Origin: Polyodon spathula
Lineage: Eukaryota > Chordata > Actinopteri > Acipenseriformes > Polyodontidae
Assembly (NCBI RefSeq): GCF_017654505.1
Contig: NC_054536.1
Span: forward strand, 26,974,012-27,038,011
Length of the DNA: 64,000 nucleotides
Reading direction: 5' to 3'
The translations under genes and the position numbers were made by a program. The notes below the pieces were generated by a model. The model saw only the letters and a list, made by a program, of their open reading frames with translations, did no database searches and was not told where the DNA came from. This document shows, one piece after another, positions 36,075-48,939 of the stretch (the first letter of the stretch is position 1; every line of letters begins with the position of its first letter).

Positions 36075-36990
36075 ATGTTTCTTTGCCCTCTACAGTCTTC
36101 AATATTCAGGCACAGCTCTTTCAGCGTATCTAACACAAAGTCCCGTAAGTTTGCGGTGCTTCGGCAGCTACCACAGCTGGTCGATAAGAGGCTGTACCAG
36201 CGAAGAGAACCAGATTTGTTTGGGCCAGAACAGGTCTATCAGAAGGACCCGGGCCCTGTCCAGTCTGGTCTTCTCTAGACACAGCGGGAGGTTGCTGCCA
36301 ACAGGCCTAGGAGCCTCTGGAATAATACCACTGTCCGTTTGTTGCTGCATTGGAAAAACTCTAGGCAAGCATTCATTTTTATTACTCTCGTCTGACAGAG
36401 TGTCCAACATTATCTCTAAATTTAGAAGCACTCCCAGGTAGGAGGCTGTCTGAAAAGGAGTCAGTTGGCTCTTCACACTATTCACTGCCAGACCTAAACA
36501 GGTGACCAGTTACGATGTCTGTTGGACAGTGAGCACCCATGTGTCCGTGATGAATGTATCCCAGTGTTCCAGATGGTCCCTAGAAAATGAGGCAGCAAAC
36601 CCCTAGGGCTGACTCTGCTGTGGTGCAGCCTGCGGCTGTCGCTTTGGTGCGGGGTTCCTGGATTAACGCTAGCCTCCTCTAAACCTCTTGGTTAGAGGGG
36701 CCTGGTGTTCCCGCAATAGCAGAGGGGAAAGGGCAGGCCTGCCCTGTGGAGCCTGGAACTGGGGTGGCATTGGTGCCCAGATTACTAATGCTACTGTTGT
36801 CCTTGCTTGCACATTGGAGGTGGGCGCCTGGGGAGAAGATGCACCAACTCCATGGTAGACTCTATTGAGCGATGGGAGCGTTGCAGCATGTCATCCACCG
36901 CAGGACCGAAAAACGAAAGATCGAACCACTAGTGGCAATATCCGAGGTGCTACTGGTACGCTCAGTACAAGCCTGAAGCATAACCAAGTG
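36075..36990 (-). pseudogene. DIRS-type retrotransposon fragment (rearranged, degenerate)
   Basis: The frame at 36485-36168 reads SQLTPFQTASYLGVLL, corresponding to the end of the DIRS reverse transcriptase, and then ARVLLIDLFWPKQIWFSSLV, corresponding to the conserved tail that follows RNase H in DIRS polyproteins. RNase H itself has been deleted between them. Upstream on the minus strand (36990-36500) a GC-rich region contains SSVVDDMLQRSHR and proline-rich frames that may be gag-like. Frameshifts and stops are frequent. DIRS elements replicate through a tyrosine recombinase; that gene was not seen here. Confidence 0.55.
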
Positions 36991-38333
36991 ATGATCTACA
37001 TTTGAACCCAGGAGATCGAATCATCAGTTCACTCAACAAGCCACTGACTAGACCAAACAACCAGAACAAGGTTGAAGGTAGTTTGCTTATTCAAGCCTTC
37101 ACAGTAGCGAAGCAATTATAGCAACACTACTGTGGCATCAAACTACTATTGTAAGCTGCAATAGAAACTTGGTCCTGCGCAGTAGCACCAAAGTGCTAAA
37201 GCATGTGGTAGCTGTAACAAAAGAAGAAAACCAGCACAAAATACAAACCAAACATATAAAATAATTCTGTCAAAAAACAGTAGCAGTAATAATAAGAAAC
37301 TCAAAAATAAGAGAATATATAATATAAAACTACTGCTAAAATATATGCTCCAAAGAGTGAAAAACGCAAGATACACTACAGCCGACTAAAGTGTATGTTT
37401 TGGCCATGTTTTGACAATTAATAGATCTATAAGAAGCATTTCGAATATTCTTTTAACCTATAAAGTTCAGTTTCATTAATATTAAGTGTTGCAGTGACTG
37501 TGTAAAATCATATGGAAATTTGTAACTTTATTGAACAATAAAGTTACCTCTGAGACCACACACTGTGGTATAAAAGTAAGGACCCTCCATTAACAAAGTG
37601 GAGAGCACTGAGGTCAAGCTTTAATACAATAACAACCTCACAGACTCCTGCTGGTGATAGCAGCTGGAAAAAGCGAACATACAGAGGTGCACAGACAACC
37701 TCACCACTGTTCCTTGCTCCACTGTTAAAGGAACTAATACTCAGCTAACTTCTAAGGAACAGTTTTGAGGAGTATAAAACAGGTTCACATAACATTACCA
37801 GAGACTGGGGTACGCTAAGACATTAAACTAATTGATTGATCGATTTAACCCTTTGATTATATTCTCTGACTGATGCCATTCTGTAACTTTGTGAACTGCA
37901 TATCCGATTTACTTCTTTATTCATCTAGTTATTCTGTATTCAAGAAAGTGCTTTACTTTATCAGCGCTGTTAGATACTATTATTGATACACCTTTGTGAC
38001 ATACTTGAAGTTTTGGGGTTGGATTTCCCAGGTAATTGCCATACTCCTTTTGTCCAACTTTGGGGATGATGGTCATAAATTATTTAATCTCCTAATATCT
38101 TCACGACAGGCAGATTTAGAGAAAAATAATGTTAACTCAGTATTGGAGCAGAAGAACCCACATCATTACATATAAAAATAGTAATGGGAGTGTAAAATGG
38201 CAAGTTAATTGTCATTTGAAGCTACTTACTTTTTAATCTGGACAAATACACTCTTTGAAGAACGGCAATGCACCCTTTTCTCATGTATTTGTTTACCCTA
38301 ACACCTACTGAAACAGAAGTTAGGCTCTTTTAC
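36991..38333. other. Unannotated AT-rich sequence
   Basis: It contains a perfect 11-bp hairpin at 37522-37547 followed by a TATAAAAG motif near 37570. No gene was recognised. Confidence 0.4.
37522..37547. other. Perfect 11-bp hairpin containing AATAAA
   Basis: GTAACTTTATT, loop GAAC, then AATAAAGTTAC. The right arm carries an AATAAA polyadenylation-like hexamer. It is possibly an LTR or retroelement remnant, but nothing nearby confirms this. Confidence 0.7.
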
Positions 38334-38516
38334 CAGTTGAGGAGTGTCCTGCAGGAGAGGTAAAAGGGTTGCCTCCAGGATGACAGTCTGATCCTGGTTG
38401 AGATTCTGCCAGAGCTTGATCAGCAGGATGATGAGATGGGTGGCACTCCTGAGCCGAGTGAACTCCTGGCACAGGGCAGCCCGGTTCTCCTCTGCAGCAT
38501 CTGCCAGGGCAATGAC
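38334..38516 (-). CDS. Probable internal exon of an unidentified helical-repeat-like host protein
   Basis: The minus strand has the acceptor CCTGCTGGTTTTCAG, 61 codons in phase 0-0, then the donor GTAAAAGA. The peptide begins VIALADAAEENRAALC, continues RLRSATHLIILLIKLWQNL, and ends LEATLLPLLQDTPQL. The strong heptad-like leucine pattern suggests stacked helices of the armadillo/HEAT kind, although no family could be named. GC content is clearly above the AT-rich flanks and there are no stops. This is the clearest host coding signal in the window. With the exons further left it probably belongs to one gene transcribed leftward with introns of several kilobases. Confidence 0.7.
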
Positions 38517-41455
38517 CTGAAAACCAGCAGGGGAGAACGAGATTATTATTAATTAACACAAGGGAGGCTGCAAGGGGAAGTCTGACTCTCTCGCAAGATT
38601 AAAAGCATCATGACAGCAGTACATGGGAGAAAAATGATAGTCCCATGAAACAGTCAAAAAGCTCAAATTGTAAAAGCTATCCCACTAAAAAGGAGGAAAA
38701 ATCAAGAGAAAAATTGCATTTATTTAGAGAACATCCAACATGCAAGTGCTTTCAGCAGTATGTCCAGATATTGAACCAAACCATAATAGTTCCATTATTT
38801 ACATACAGATTCATGTAATTAAAGGAGGCTTCATCCATAATTTAGCATTAATAAAAGAAGGCTTACTTCAACCGGTACAGGATATTTCTTTTGTACAATT
38901 CCCTTGAGCATATTATTTTACTAAAAAGTTTCTGCAGAACATGGGTTTAAAGTACCTTATTTAAAAAAAAAAAGGGGGGGGGGGGGGCACATGGGATCTT
39001 TGGCATAACTTCTGTAAAGCCATCTTCACCGTTATATTCATAATACATCATAATGTTGCAACAAACAAAGCAAATTGAAAGCACGGACAACACCAACCCT
39101 GTATAAGATCACATTTACTGCTTGATAATATTGGACTTCATTAGTAACATACAGTTTGAGGTTCAGGTACATACAAGTCATTATTCTGGCTTTCAGGGAA
39201 ATCAAAGAACCCTGCCTAGATTTCTATTATCTCTAAAAATGCGGTGACATATCCAAAATGAGTGTTCTCAGATTGTCAGTTTCTAAGAAAATTACACTGT
39301 GGGGAAAAGCCTAAACTACACAATCGCATACAACAACTTGTGTAAATGCTAAATATTTCATAATTTACAAAGACTCTTAATATAGGTATTTCACAGGACT
39401 GAATTATTTCTCAAAATATATTTTCATTCACTTATTTTTTATTTTCTGTGATTGACTATCTTCAGCCTAAATGTGACCAGTGTTGTATGAATTAATATCT
39501 TTGGATTTGTATTGGTTTCCACAGATACTGAACTGACTGTACTAAAAAAAACTATGGTACATACTATACATTGCAGTCTCTCTATTAATGGGACACACCA
39601 CGACATCAACAATTAACAATATAAATCAAGTATGTACCTTCCCAGAATGATGGGACATCATACTGCACATGCCATGCAGGAAGAATATGAGTGATTAATT
39701 GCTACAGATAAGATGTCCGTTGTTACTGTTTAGACCCACAAGCATTGCGAACATCGACCTTTGGGAGTGTACATACGTCTCCCCCTATATCCAAGCTGTC
39801 TGTGGGGCACATAGTGTTGTTGATTTCCAAGAATAATTTAAAATAAAAATTAAAAAAAATAAAAAACGTACTGGGTATTTCAAAAGAAATGTGTTACTAA
39901 AGATTGGTTAATACTGATAAAAGTGGAGACTTGCCAAACTAAATGGAGTGCTTTAAAAGATCTTTTGTGAATCTAAAGTATATGGTTGATTGATGCCAGG
40001 TGATGGAACAAAGGCACATTTAGAAGGACTCAGGGAACAGGCTCAACTTCGTGTCAAGTTTATTCAAATTGGTATTAAAAAACCTTAACAAATTGTGTAG
40101 GATGTGCCACCATATATGTCCTCAAAACCTGTTTCAATCAGATAGCATTCTGTGGGTTTCGAAGGTGAGAGAGATAAGAAATGAAGAGGAAAAGCTGACA
40201 AGGAAGTTGAGTCAGATAGGTAGTTCAGAGGAGATATTAATGGCATGAAACAGGTGACTGGGTGAACGGAACAGTGAAGCAGGCAATCTCTTTAAACCGG
40301 ACATTAAGAAACTTGGTACAGATAGCTAGTGTTCAGTAGCTCCAGAAAAAACGGCCTTACAGAGCGAGTACCCTAGGTAAATGTGTTTTGAGTCATATGC
40401 AGTCATATAAATGGAAAATAATGAGCAAAATGATCATACATCTATAACTATAAATAATACTTTAAAATCAGAAAAATCAGTAATAATTAGAATAATCATA
40501 AATGAAGGTAGATAGATGTTCCAACAAGCTGTTGAAATGTGTCTGCCTTGTCAATATATAATTTCCTGAAGCATTTTAAGTGAAAGCAAACCTGTAGCAC
40601 TCAATAAAATAAAGACAATAGTGAGTAAACAAATCTAAACTAGCCACTCAATTTGCTCAGGATACAAACACATGATCACCTTACAAATGCCTCTTTGCAC
40701 AACAAATTACCTCTGTAAACCCTTTCTTAGTATAGCCAGTAACTTTGGGCAATGCCACCAAGTAAAACATGTTAAAGCATTTCACGTTTTAATAACTGTG
40801 GTATTTTCTCAGCCTGCTAACACCATCACATTTGAAAACGTAAACTTTGTTTGATCTTTGTTATCTATTTTATGTATTATTTTATTTACAAATGTTTTAT
40901 AAATAGGGCTTAAATACATCTATTTTGTAGTTCATGAAAAAAAAGAAAAACACTATTAAAAGCATTACTAGCCATCCATTTCTAACCTCTTGTTAGCTTA
41001 AAATTTGACTGGTTCCCCCTTTTATTGTGCTGAGAATATTTAGGTTCTTCACTAAAATTAATTCAGGATATTCAAATATCAGGAACACTACTGTATAATG
41101 ACACACAATTGGACACATGGTCTGACTGCAGTTAGAGCACACAAGTGAATTTGAACTGCAGGACATGAAATCACCTTTAACAGCTACTCGGCAGCAGAAG
41201 CAGCAACTGATTTTTTTAAAATCTATATTGTTGGCTTTGAAATATGCATTTTCTAAATAGAAGTATGGAGTACAAACAAAGAACAAAAAGAGAGTGCCAG
41301 TGATATTGCCTGAACTAAAGAGATGAATTTCAATAAAAAATGAATGCTTCTATTTGTAGTGAGAAACAATGAAATCACATTGCTTTAAAATTGACTTCAG
41401 TACAGTTTTGTTCCTTTGGGTCCTTTCCTTGAGTTTTAATCTGGGAACACATACC

Positions 41456-41519
<64 letters not shown>

Positions 41520-43231
41520 ATCTTTTGAAATGATAAACACTGCTATAAAAGGAGTCATGCTGCTCATGCTGTCATCTAGCGAGAGCCAAAATAACTACAT
41601 TTAACAGCTTTGTGTACCTTGATGTATAAAAGCAACGACGTAATAAGCTAACATTATACACTCACTCGGCACTAAAAGGTTAAATCTCTGTTACAATACA
41701 CACAGTTTGTGCAATCTTTTTTGTATCAATATATTAAATAAACAACATACTGGCAAGAAAACATTCGTATGTTGTATACTGAAAATGATACTAAAATCAT
41801 GCAGTTCAAGCATGCCAAAAATATGCTAACAATATAAAACCAAAAAAGTAGACACAAAGATGTTAGTTTTCAGGCCAAGTGGCAGAAAAGTTACGCAATC
41901 ATACTGGGGTTATCCAGATCATGAATCCTAACTTGTGACTGCAACTTGGAAAATTAAATCATATCAGATGAGGTGGAAGAAAGCTTACCTTTGATTACTG
42001 CCTGTATGCACTGTATTTGACCTACAGAAAGATGAACAACTAATCTCCTGTGTCTCTAATTATTCAATAGTCATATTAAGAAAACAGAGAATAACAGGTT
42101 GAGCCATACATTCAAGTTTTTTTTTTCTTTTTAACTTGCAAAACACAATTGCACAACATGGCTTGAATTAATTGAATTAATTTACTTGCACATTTCTTAT
42201 TCTCAGTAAATCCACATTGCATCTAATTGCATTATCACAGGTTTTCCAGAGGTAATCATTTTAATTTTAAAAAGTTGGAAAATGAAGCTGCCTGTCTACT
42301 AACACTAGGGCAGCCAGGACGGTACTGATACAATGTGAAAAGTCTGCTAAGTGTTCCGTGTAAGGCTGCATTCATTTGTGCAGATCTGAATATGGAAGCA
42401 CTTGCCAGATCATTAAGTCTGCTCTCTCCCAGATTAAAACCGACAGGGAGATGCAGCTTTTATATATTACACATAATCATAGGTATTTTACATTTTGCAA
42501 GAACTATCTTTTTAAGCAAATGATTCCTTCAGAATGCAGCTATAACAAAACATTACAGAGCAAAGGCAAAAAACTTCAATCACAGGGACCTACAAAGCAA
42601 TGTTTTGTCATGTCTATCCTTCAGGCCTTCATTATTCTGCACTAATGCTTTTAATATAACCACTATTTGTTCTAGACTTCACTATGTCTGTTTACATGCC
42701 GGTGTAGGACCAAAAATAAATAAATAACCACCAGCCATAACACTGTAAAATGGGTACTGCAAGAACAGTACCGATTCAGTGTTCAAGGTGTTTCAAGTTG
42801 CTCTGGAGGGATAAGGGGCCACAAAGCTTTCCAGCCTTTGTAAGACCAAGCTTCTCTTTCTCAATGGGGTGTCAGCAGGGAGTTAAAACTCAATACCAGC
42901 CCGACACATGAGCTGTATTTTTATATAAGTGTTCTTTATCGCTGGAGCAAAGCACAGGGTGCCAAAACAGTGTTGAGAGTGCTGTGTTGAGAGTGCTGTG
43001 TTTAGATTGCGTATCCCAGTTATTATAACCAACATTCGATTCCCATTTTTGAACTGGGGAGCCAGCACTTTAATTAGTTTTTCCTGAGGCAGGCTCTGGT
43101 TAAAGCAAGAGCATGTGCACTGTGATTACATTATGACAATTGCATGTTAATGTCACATTTATTTTTGGTGGGATGTGGCAGCTGCACTCTGAGGAAGGAT
43201 TGAGTTATTGTGGTTTTTCCCCACTTGTAGG
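38517..43231. other. Unannotated AT-rich sequence, probable intron or intergenic
   Basis: It holds an A11-G14 tract at 38963-38987 and a (TA)n array at 41457-41518. A GC-richer patch at 42330-42460 has open frames in two phases without recognisable domains. Confidence 0.4.
41457..41518. repeat. (TA)n microsatellite
   Basis: About 62 bp of TA repeats. Confidence 0.95.
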
Positions 43232-43385
43232 TTTAGTCATGTTGTTGAGGCAGAATCCCTTGGATCCTTTAAGATCCAACCTGACAATGTTTTGAGATCA
43301 ATCAACTACAGGGAACCAGACAAGCTTAGATGGGCCAAATGGCTTCCTCTCATTCATACATTTTTTTGTGTTCTTAATTTAAATC
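43232..43385 (+). mobile_element. LINE/SINE 3' tail fragment (L2-type)
   Basis: The stretch GTTGAGGCAGAATCCCTTGG, followed by TTTAAGATCCAACC, ATGGGCCAAATGGCTTCCTC and TTTTGTGTTCTTA, matches a 3'-terminal sequence that I recall as abundant in fish L2/CR1-type LINEs and the SINEs that borrow their tails. No coding sequence is present. Confidence 0.5.
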
Positions 43386-45557
43386 ATATCTATCTTAGTA
43401 GACAAGTGACTATTATAAAAAAAAAATTTAAAAACCTGATGAAATGTATCCATAGCTTGTGACGGTGAGACACAAGGAGAAAGTAAAGTGTCTCAAGGAA
43501 AGGCAGCTTTATTTTTTAGGTGAATTCACACGTTTGGTTATGAAGCCGCACATTTGTGTACAGTAATTAATTATTTTACAGTTGGGGATTTTGTATTTAT
43601 TTATTTTTAATTGTTATATGCTTTTTTAATGGCATGTTTTGGATATTTCCACCTCAGGGCCTTATGGTCCCTCAATAAAGTACAAAAAAAATCCAGGACC
43701 ATTCTATCAGCAGGTAACAATGAAATAGCATTGCTCCTTATTAACTTCATCATCCTTTTCTAAGAATTAGCTATTCGACAGCCATTTCACAGTTAAAATA
43801 GTAGCTGGAGTGCAACAAGAGACCGGTTAGACAAAGTCAACGGGCACCAGTTTAACAGCCAACTCACCTCTCATTGAAATCCTGTCAATGGATCGTTTTG
43901 TTTACTTAAAACTCTGCTCAGACAGACAGTGGCATTCTGTTATATCTCCTTGCTGGTGGAGACGATATTTAAATAAGAAAACAGTATCTCAGCGAAGACT
44001 ACAAAAGAACAGATTAGTGTCATGCCAAGCAAGTGATCCCAGATAGTCACTGTCTTTGTCTTTCTCTGAAGAACAGAGATAGCAGGAGTCAAGATAAGAG
44101 ATGGTGCTTTGCTAAAACAATTTTGTTTATAGCATCACCTGTCCAATCGAGAAAGCAAGAAAATGTGAAAATGTGATAGCATCTGGCAGCCTCTATAAGG
44201 AAAGCAAGATTGCTTATCTTGGTCAATGCAAGACTCCAAACCATACCATCTGAGAAATAAACCATGTTTTTTTTTTCAGGATATTTCTTTGTTTTTCCCT
44301 GACATGGCAAACAATGACTGAATAAAGTAACTTTACATACTGTACCAGTTAACAGTGGCGGCCTTACCTGACAATTTCCCATCTTTTTCGAAATTTTCAG
44401 CTGTTACCATCAAGTAAAGATTTTTGTGTTTAGTACATCCAAATGGCATCAGAAGAACAGCACATATCCATACAATCGATTCAACCATTTCATCGCTTAA
44501 TATAAACAAGATAATAGCCTAACATTCATGAACAGGCACTCCCACATACTAGGGATTTAAACATGTAAAGAAAATGTTGGGTTAACTCATATACAAAAAA
44601 CATAAATTGAAAAACACTTAAGAGCTGCGTTTACTTTTTTTTGTTCAAATGCAGCTACCATAGTGTATTCACAACTATACTATAAGTATCGTGTGTCACT
44701 TCACATGGAAGGAGGGTTCTGAACATAAATGATCAGTCCAAAAAAAAAAAAAGGAACCAAATCCATAGTTCCTTGTGAGCAATTTATTAAATGATTTTTA
44801 TGTTCTTAAACCCTCAAACATTTGGTAATATTAATTATTAGGCACATTAGAGTTTGTAATACAATATTACACAACATATTAGTATGTACACAATATATTA
44901 GTATTACAAATATATACCTTTTATGCTTATTTTTTAAAGTGTATAAAATATATATATAACTAAATCTATACTGGCTAATATCTTGGCTGTAAATATTTAA
45001 AACAGGTACAATTTCATTCGTTGATACAGCAACTTGTGGAGTCCCCATTGGAGATAGTGCTGTCAATCATGGTCCTGCATCCGGGGTTTAGCTTCACAGA
45101 CTTACTTAAGGTCGAAAGCATTGAAATATGATTTTTAAGTCATACAAAATTAAATGGATAAAGTCACCATCCACAAGAACCACAAGACATAAGTGACCTA
45201 AGGAATTCAAATGAAATTACCAACAGAGAACTGACAAATACCCTCTAACTTGCTGTTGGTGGTGTAGCCCGACTGCGCATTTCATATCTTTTGAGTTAAC
45301 AAAAAATATATCGCGTGTGAGCAAAGAAAAATTTAAATAGCAAAATATTTAATAATTTTTTTTGGTTCCAGAACCAAAAGACTTTCGGCACAATAAAACT
45401 AATGAGAAGTAAAAAAAAAAAACTAAAAAAAAAAACTAAAAGGTAAAAGATTGGTTATCATTAGGGTCCATGCACATTCCATCCAATCGTTTTTTCTTTT
45501 TTAAATTGAAAGCAAAACAGGAAATTGTGAAAAATGAAAAGGAAAGGAAAAAAACAT
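43386..45557. other. Unannotated AT-rich sequence
   Basis: No repeat or exon is clear. A 33-bp open segment with a GTAAGG donor near 44350-44385 on the minus strand was considered and not accepted. Confidence 0.4.
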
Positions 45558-46315
45558 TAGGTTATATCATAACCCTGGTTCCCTGAAATAGAAGTACAAC
45601 CATTATCTGATGTCATATAATCTGTTATAGCCCGAATTACCTGAGCCCTGTATGTGTCAGACATCGTCTCCACCCCCAGGAGATAAACACGAGTGACACA
45701 TAAGGCTCAGTCCCATCTTCTTTTCAGGCCTGATGCGTTGGCGTGCATGCAGTGACCTTGAAGGGTAATGGTTAAATTTCTATTTCTGGGGACCAGTGTT
45801 ATGAGAATAACCTAACATTCCCTTTCAAGTACGAAATGTAATCATTACCTAAAGTGATACAATACCCAAGCTGTCACAAGTGAAGAACTGTCAGATAACC
45901 CAAGACGGCTCAAATGTCTCTGCTCAGGGGCCAGACCCAAAGCTGCAGAGCTGTTGGATCTGTGTGCCGCTCAGCAGGACGCGACGGGCCGGCAGCTCAC
46001 ACAGCTGACTGAACAGGAGCTGTGCCAGTATCGAGAACCATGCAGCCTGGAGGGAGAGCACAAATTAGATGACTTACATTGCTTGGATCCCTGGGAAAGA
46101 GCGACTCAAGCTGCTGCCTTCACGCAGAGCACAAGGCCGCAGTAGGACATAACACGCGGAGATCTGTGAGCGCAGTACTTTTATGCCCTCGAGGGGGCGC
46201 CATGATTGTGTCACAGGCTCTGCGAGCAGCTTTGATATATCTTATTCAGGTTTTGGGGTCTTTAAGATGTAAATACCCATACGGTAATGGTTACATTTCA
46301 TACTTGAAAGGGAAC
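45558..46315 (+). mobile_element. DIRS-like terminal region with inverted repeats and a short gag-like frame
   Basis: A 47-bp segment at about 45558 (GGTTATATCATAACCCTGGT and onward) is repeated inverted near 45770-45816 (reverse complement beginning GGTTATTCTCATAACACTGG). A second inverted pair joins 45818-45858 with 46280-46312 (ACTTGAAAGGGA / TCCCTTTCAAGT). Between them, an open frame at 45864-46145 encodes ARPKAAELLDLCAAQQDATG and a Gln/Glu-rich helix, possibly gag-like. The last 160 bp match the copy at 1842-2002. Inverted terminal repeats fit DIRS elements, but the assignment is inference. Confidence 0.45.
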
Positions 46316-47072
46316 CACATGATTCTCTGTTTTTTTTTATTCCTCTGCTCAAAAAACAAAAAGTCAATTTCCCATTTTTAATTGTAAGTTTCAAAAAGAT
46401 TAAATTGCTGGACGGAATATACACACTAGGCTCAAGGCTAAAGGGTTTTAATCAAAAGCAATTATTTTGCAGTCTCTGTTTTACGGTTTGGCTAATGTGT
46501 ACTAGAATAAAATGAATTTAAATGTTTTCTTGTTATTTTATTTTCTTGGAAGATGCCCCCATAACTAAAATTATTTAAATTCCAAAGATCTCTGGCTGTT
46601 CCCTCACCAAAGAGATGGAGCATATTGAGGAATTAACTGTTAAATTGAATCAGAAGAAATCAAAATACATTTCTTTGATCTGATAATGTTGCAAAGAAGG
46701 AATCATTGCTTGCCAAGATCCAACCAGATCACACAGCTGACCAGAAAACCTCAACCTATTTCCAGATGCCACTGGTACCTGCCTGTCTCCAAATATAATG
46801 TCCAGGCACTGCAGACACTCAGCATGCTTGTTATAAAGCATTGGTGTAACATGGTAGGAAACACTAGGCTTCAGACTTCAAAAATAGATTCTAATTTTAG
46901 ATTATTGTGTTAAAGATAGCAAGCTTAATAAATGTATGCTCATGATTTCTTACATACAAATGGCTAAGCACTGAAATTGGCTTTGCCGATAGGTTTTAAA
47001 TTAAAACTTTACTTTCTCTATTGCATGGCCCGCACACAGTGACCAATGCATGTACAGACAGCAAAATTAACA
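46316..47072. other. Unannotated AT-rich sequence
   Basis: Nothing was recognised. It could be an unrecognised internal part of the flanking DIRS pieces. Confidence 0.4.
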
Positions 47073-47074
47073 TA

Positions 47075-48104
47075 CAGTGCCTACAGAAAGTCTACACCCC
47101 CTTTCAACATTTTTACCTTTTGTTGCCTTATAGCCTGGAATTAAAATGAATTTAAATTGTTTTTTGTTTTCATTTATCTACATATCCTACCCCACAACTT
47201 CCAAGTGAAAAAATATTCTAGAAATTTGTAGAAAATTAAAAATAAAAACTGAAATAGCTTGGTTGGATAAGTGTCCACCCCCCTTGTAATAGCAATCTTA
47301 AATTAGCTCAGGTGTAACCAATCGCACACCAAATTAAGTGGCCTCCACCTGTATTAAATTGTAATGATTCACATGCTTACAGGATAAATTCAGCAGTTCC
47401 TGTAGGTTCCCTCTGCTAGAAACATTTCAAAGCAAAGACTCAACCATGAGCACCTTGGAGCTTTCAAAAGAAAGTTGTTGAAAGACACAGATCAGGTGAT
47501 GGGTATAAAAAAATATCAAAAGCCTTGAATATTCCTTGGAGCACGGTCAAGACGATTATTATGAAGTGGAAGGTGTATGGCACCACCAAGACCCTGCAAA
47601 GTACAGAGAAGTCCCTGAGGAAAACCTGCTGCCCTCTGCAAGAAAGCTGAAACTGGGACGGAAGTTCACCTTTCAGCATGACAACGACCCAATGCACACA
47701 GTCAAAGCTACACTGGAGTGGCTAAGGAACAAAAAGGTAAATGTTCTCGAGTGGCCCAGTCAGAGCCCCGACCTAAATCCAAACAAAAATTTGGGGCGTG
47801 ACTTGAAGGTTGCTGTCCATCAACACTCCCCAAGGAACTTGACAGAGCTTGAACAGTTTTGGTTCAAAGGTGCTTCCACCAAGTATTAACTCAGGGGGGT
47901 GGAGACTTATCCAATTATGATCTTTCAGTTTTGTATTTTTATAACTTTTTTTCTCAATAAAAACATTTTTCCCCTTAACAGTGTGGAGTATGCGGTGTAG
48001 ATAAGTGTAAAAAAAATCCTCATTTAAATGAATGAAACTCTGAGGCACTGACACAACACAATGTGAAAAAAGTTCAAGGGGGTGTAGACTTTCTATAGGC
48101 ACTG
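47075..48104 (+). mobile_element. Tc1-like transposon, internally deleted, with both ends and TA flanks
   Basis: The terminal repeats CAGTGCCTACAGAAAGTCTA and, from the right end, CAGTGCCTATAGAAAGTCTA are near-identical. TA dinucleotides flank both ends (47073-47074 and 48105-48106). The length is about 1.03 kb instead of about 1.6 kb because the centre of the transposase is missing. Confidence 0.85.
47446..47889 (+). pseudogene. Tc1 transposase pseudogene with a large internal deletion
   Basis: A start-like ATG (MSTLELSK) is followed, after stops, by the helix-turn-helix block [19 protein letters not shown]. Then comes an abrupt jump to [20 protein letters not shown] and [31 protein letters not shown] follows, and the frame ends GASTKY-stop. 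About 130 codons, including the first catalytic Asp region, are deleted. The catalytic glutamate of NPIENLW is changed (NPNKNLG). The copy is inactive. Confidence 0.8.
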
Positions 48105-48106
48105 TA

Positions 48107-48550
48107 CCCTGATTTCACCCTTATGGATTATTACATCTGGAATCTGTTAGCATAAAAGATTTAAATCATGACAATCCAACATGACTTTGAAGATATTATT
48201 TAGGCAATACAATTTTACTCATGCTAAAATCAGATCGGGGATTAGACTCATGTTGGTAATTAATTGAATAAATAGTTCTTTGACAGATAAAACTTCCTTC
48301 CTTACACGTGGGTATCAACCATAACAGCTCTTTCATCTTTCAGCGGACGTTGTATGTACCTGAAGTTGGATCTCCGATTCCGCGAGACAAAATATTTAAT
48401 TTTTTCACTTGGTTGCTATGTTATTATCTACTACTAGCTACAGCGATACATACTATCACTTCTGATACTATCAGTTATGTGACTATTACTGTTAGTGTTG
48501 TATTGGAATCCTATTTGCGCTGGGGATTGACTGTTTAGGTTTCCCCTGGG
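48107..48550. other. Unannotated sequence
   Basis: A plus-strand frame at 48308-48538 has a hydrophobic segment but no recognisable domain. Confidence 0.4.
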
Positions 48551-48575
48551 TTCTGGGTTTCTTATTCTCGCTACA

Positions 48576-48849
48576 TTGGATATATGTCCCAAATCCTGGG
48601 ATCACTACCTGAGCAAGCTGATGCACAGAATGCCTGAAAGTATCTGATGCTCAGGCTATGCAGGTACCAAGTGCAGTCTCTGGGCAGGGAGTTCAGCCGT
48701 GGCCATACGGAGGAACCTATGGCCAACCAGACACTGGCCCGCTTTATGACAAAGAAAGCTGTCAACACCAGGCCTAATGTTTTCACCAAGCGAAGTGGAG
48801 AGGGGGGTTTGGGGGAACTTTCCTCAACGGCGGCGCCCTCCATTTCATA
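48576..48849 (+). pseudogene. Possible DIRS gag/ORF1 remnant
   Basis: Plus-strand frames read ILGSLPEQADAQNA and, after a stop, LCRYQVQSLGREFSRGHTEE. The position just upstream of the reverse transcriptase and the helical character fit the DIRS ORF1, but sequence support is weak. Confidence 0.35.
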
Positions 48850-48939
48850 AGCCCAACCCCACTGCTGCTTCCTCCAAAGCGGCTGCTGCGGGAAAACAGC
48901 CATAGGGCTGTGCTGCCACAGGCCCAGGCTAACTCCATC

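Noticed and set aside
40993..41286. Cysteine-rich minus-strand frame (CSSNSLVCSNCSQTMC)
   Set aside because: It suggests a zinc-binding motif, but the spacing fits no known finger and there is no splice or homology support.
44350..44385. 33-bp micro-exon candidate on the minus strand (ENFEKDGKLS) with a GTAAGG donor
   Set aside because: Too short to distinguish from chance, and the acceptor tract is weak.
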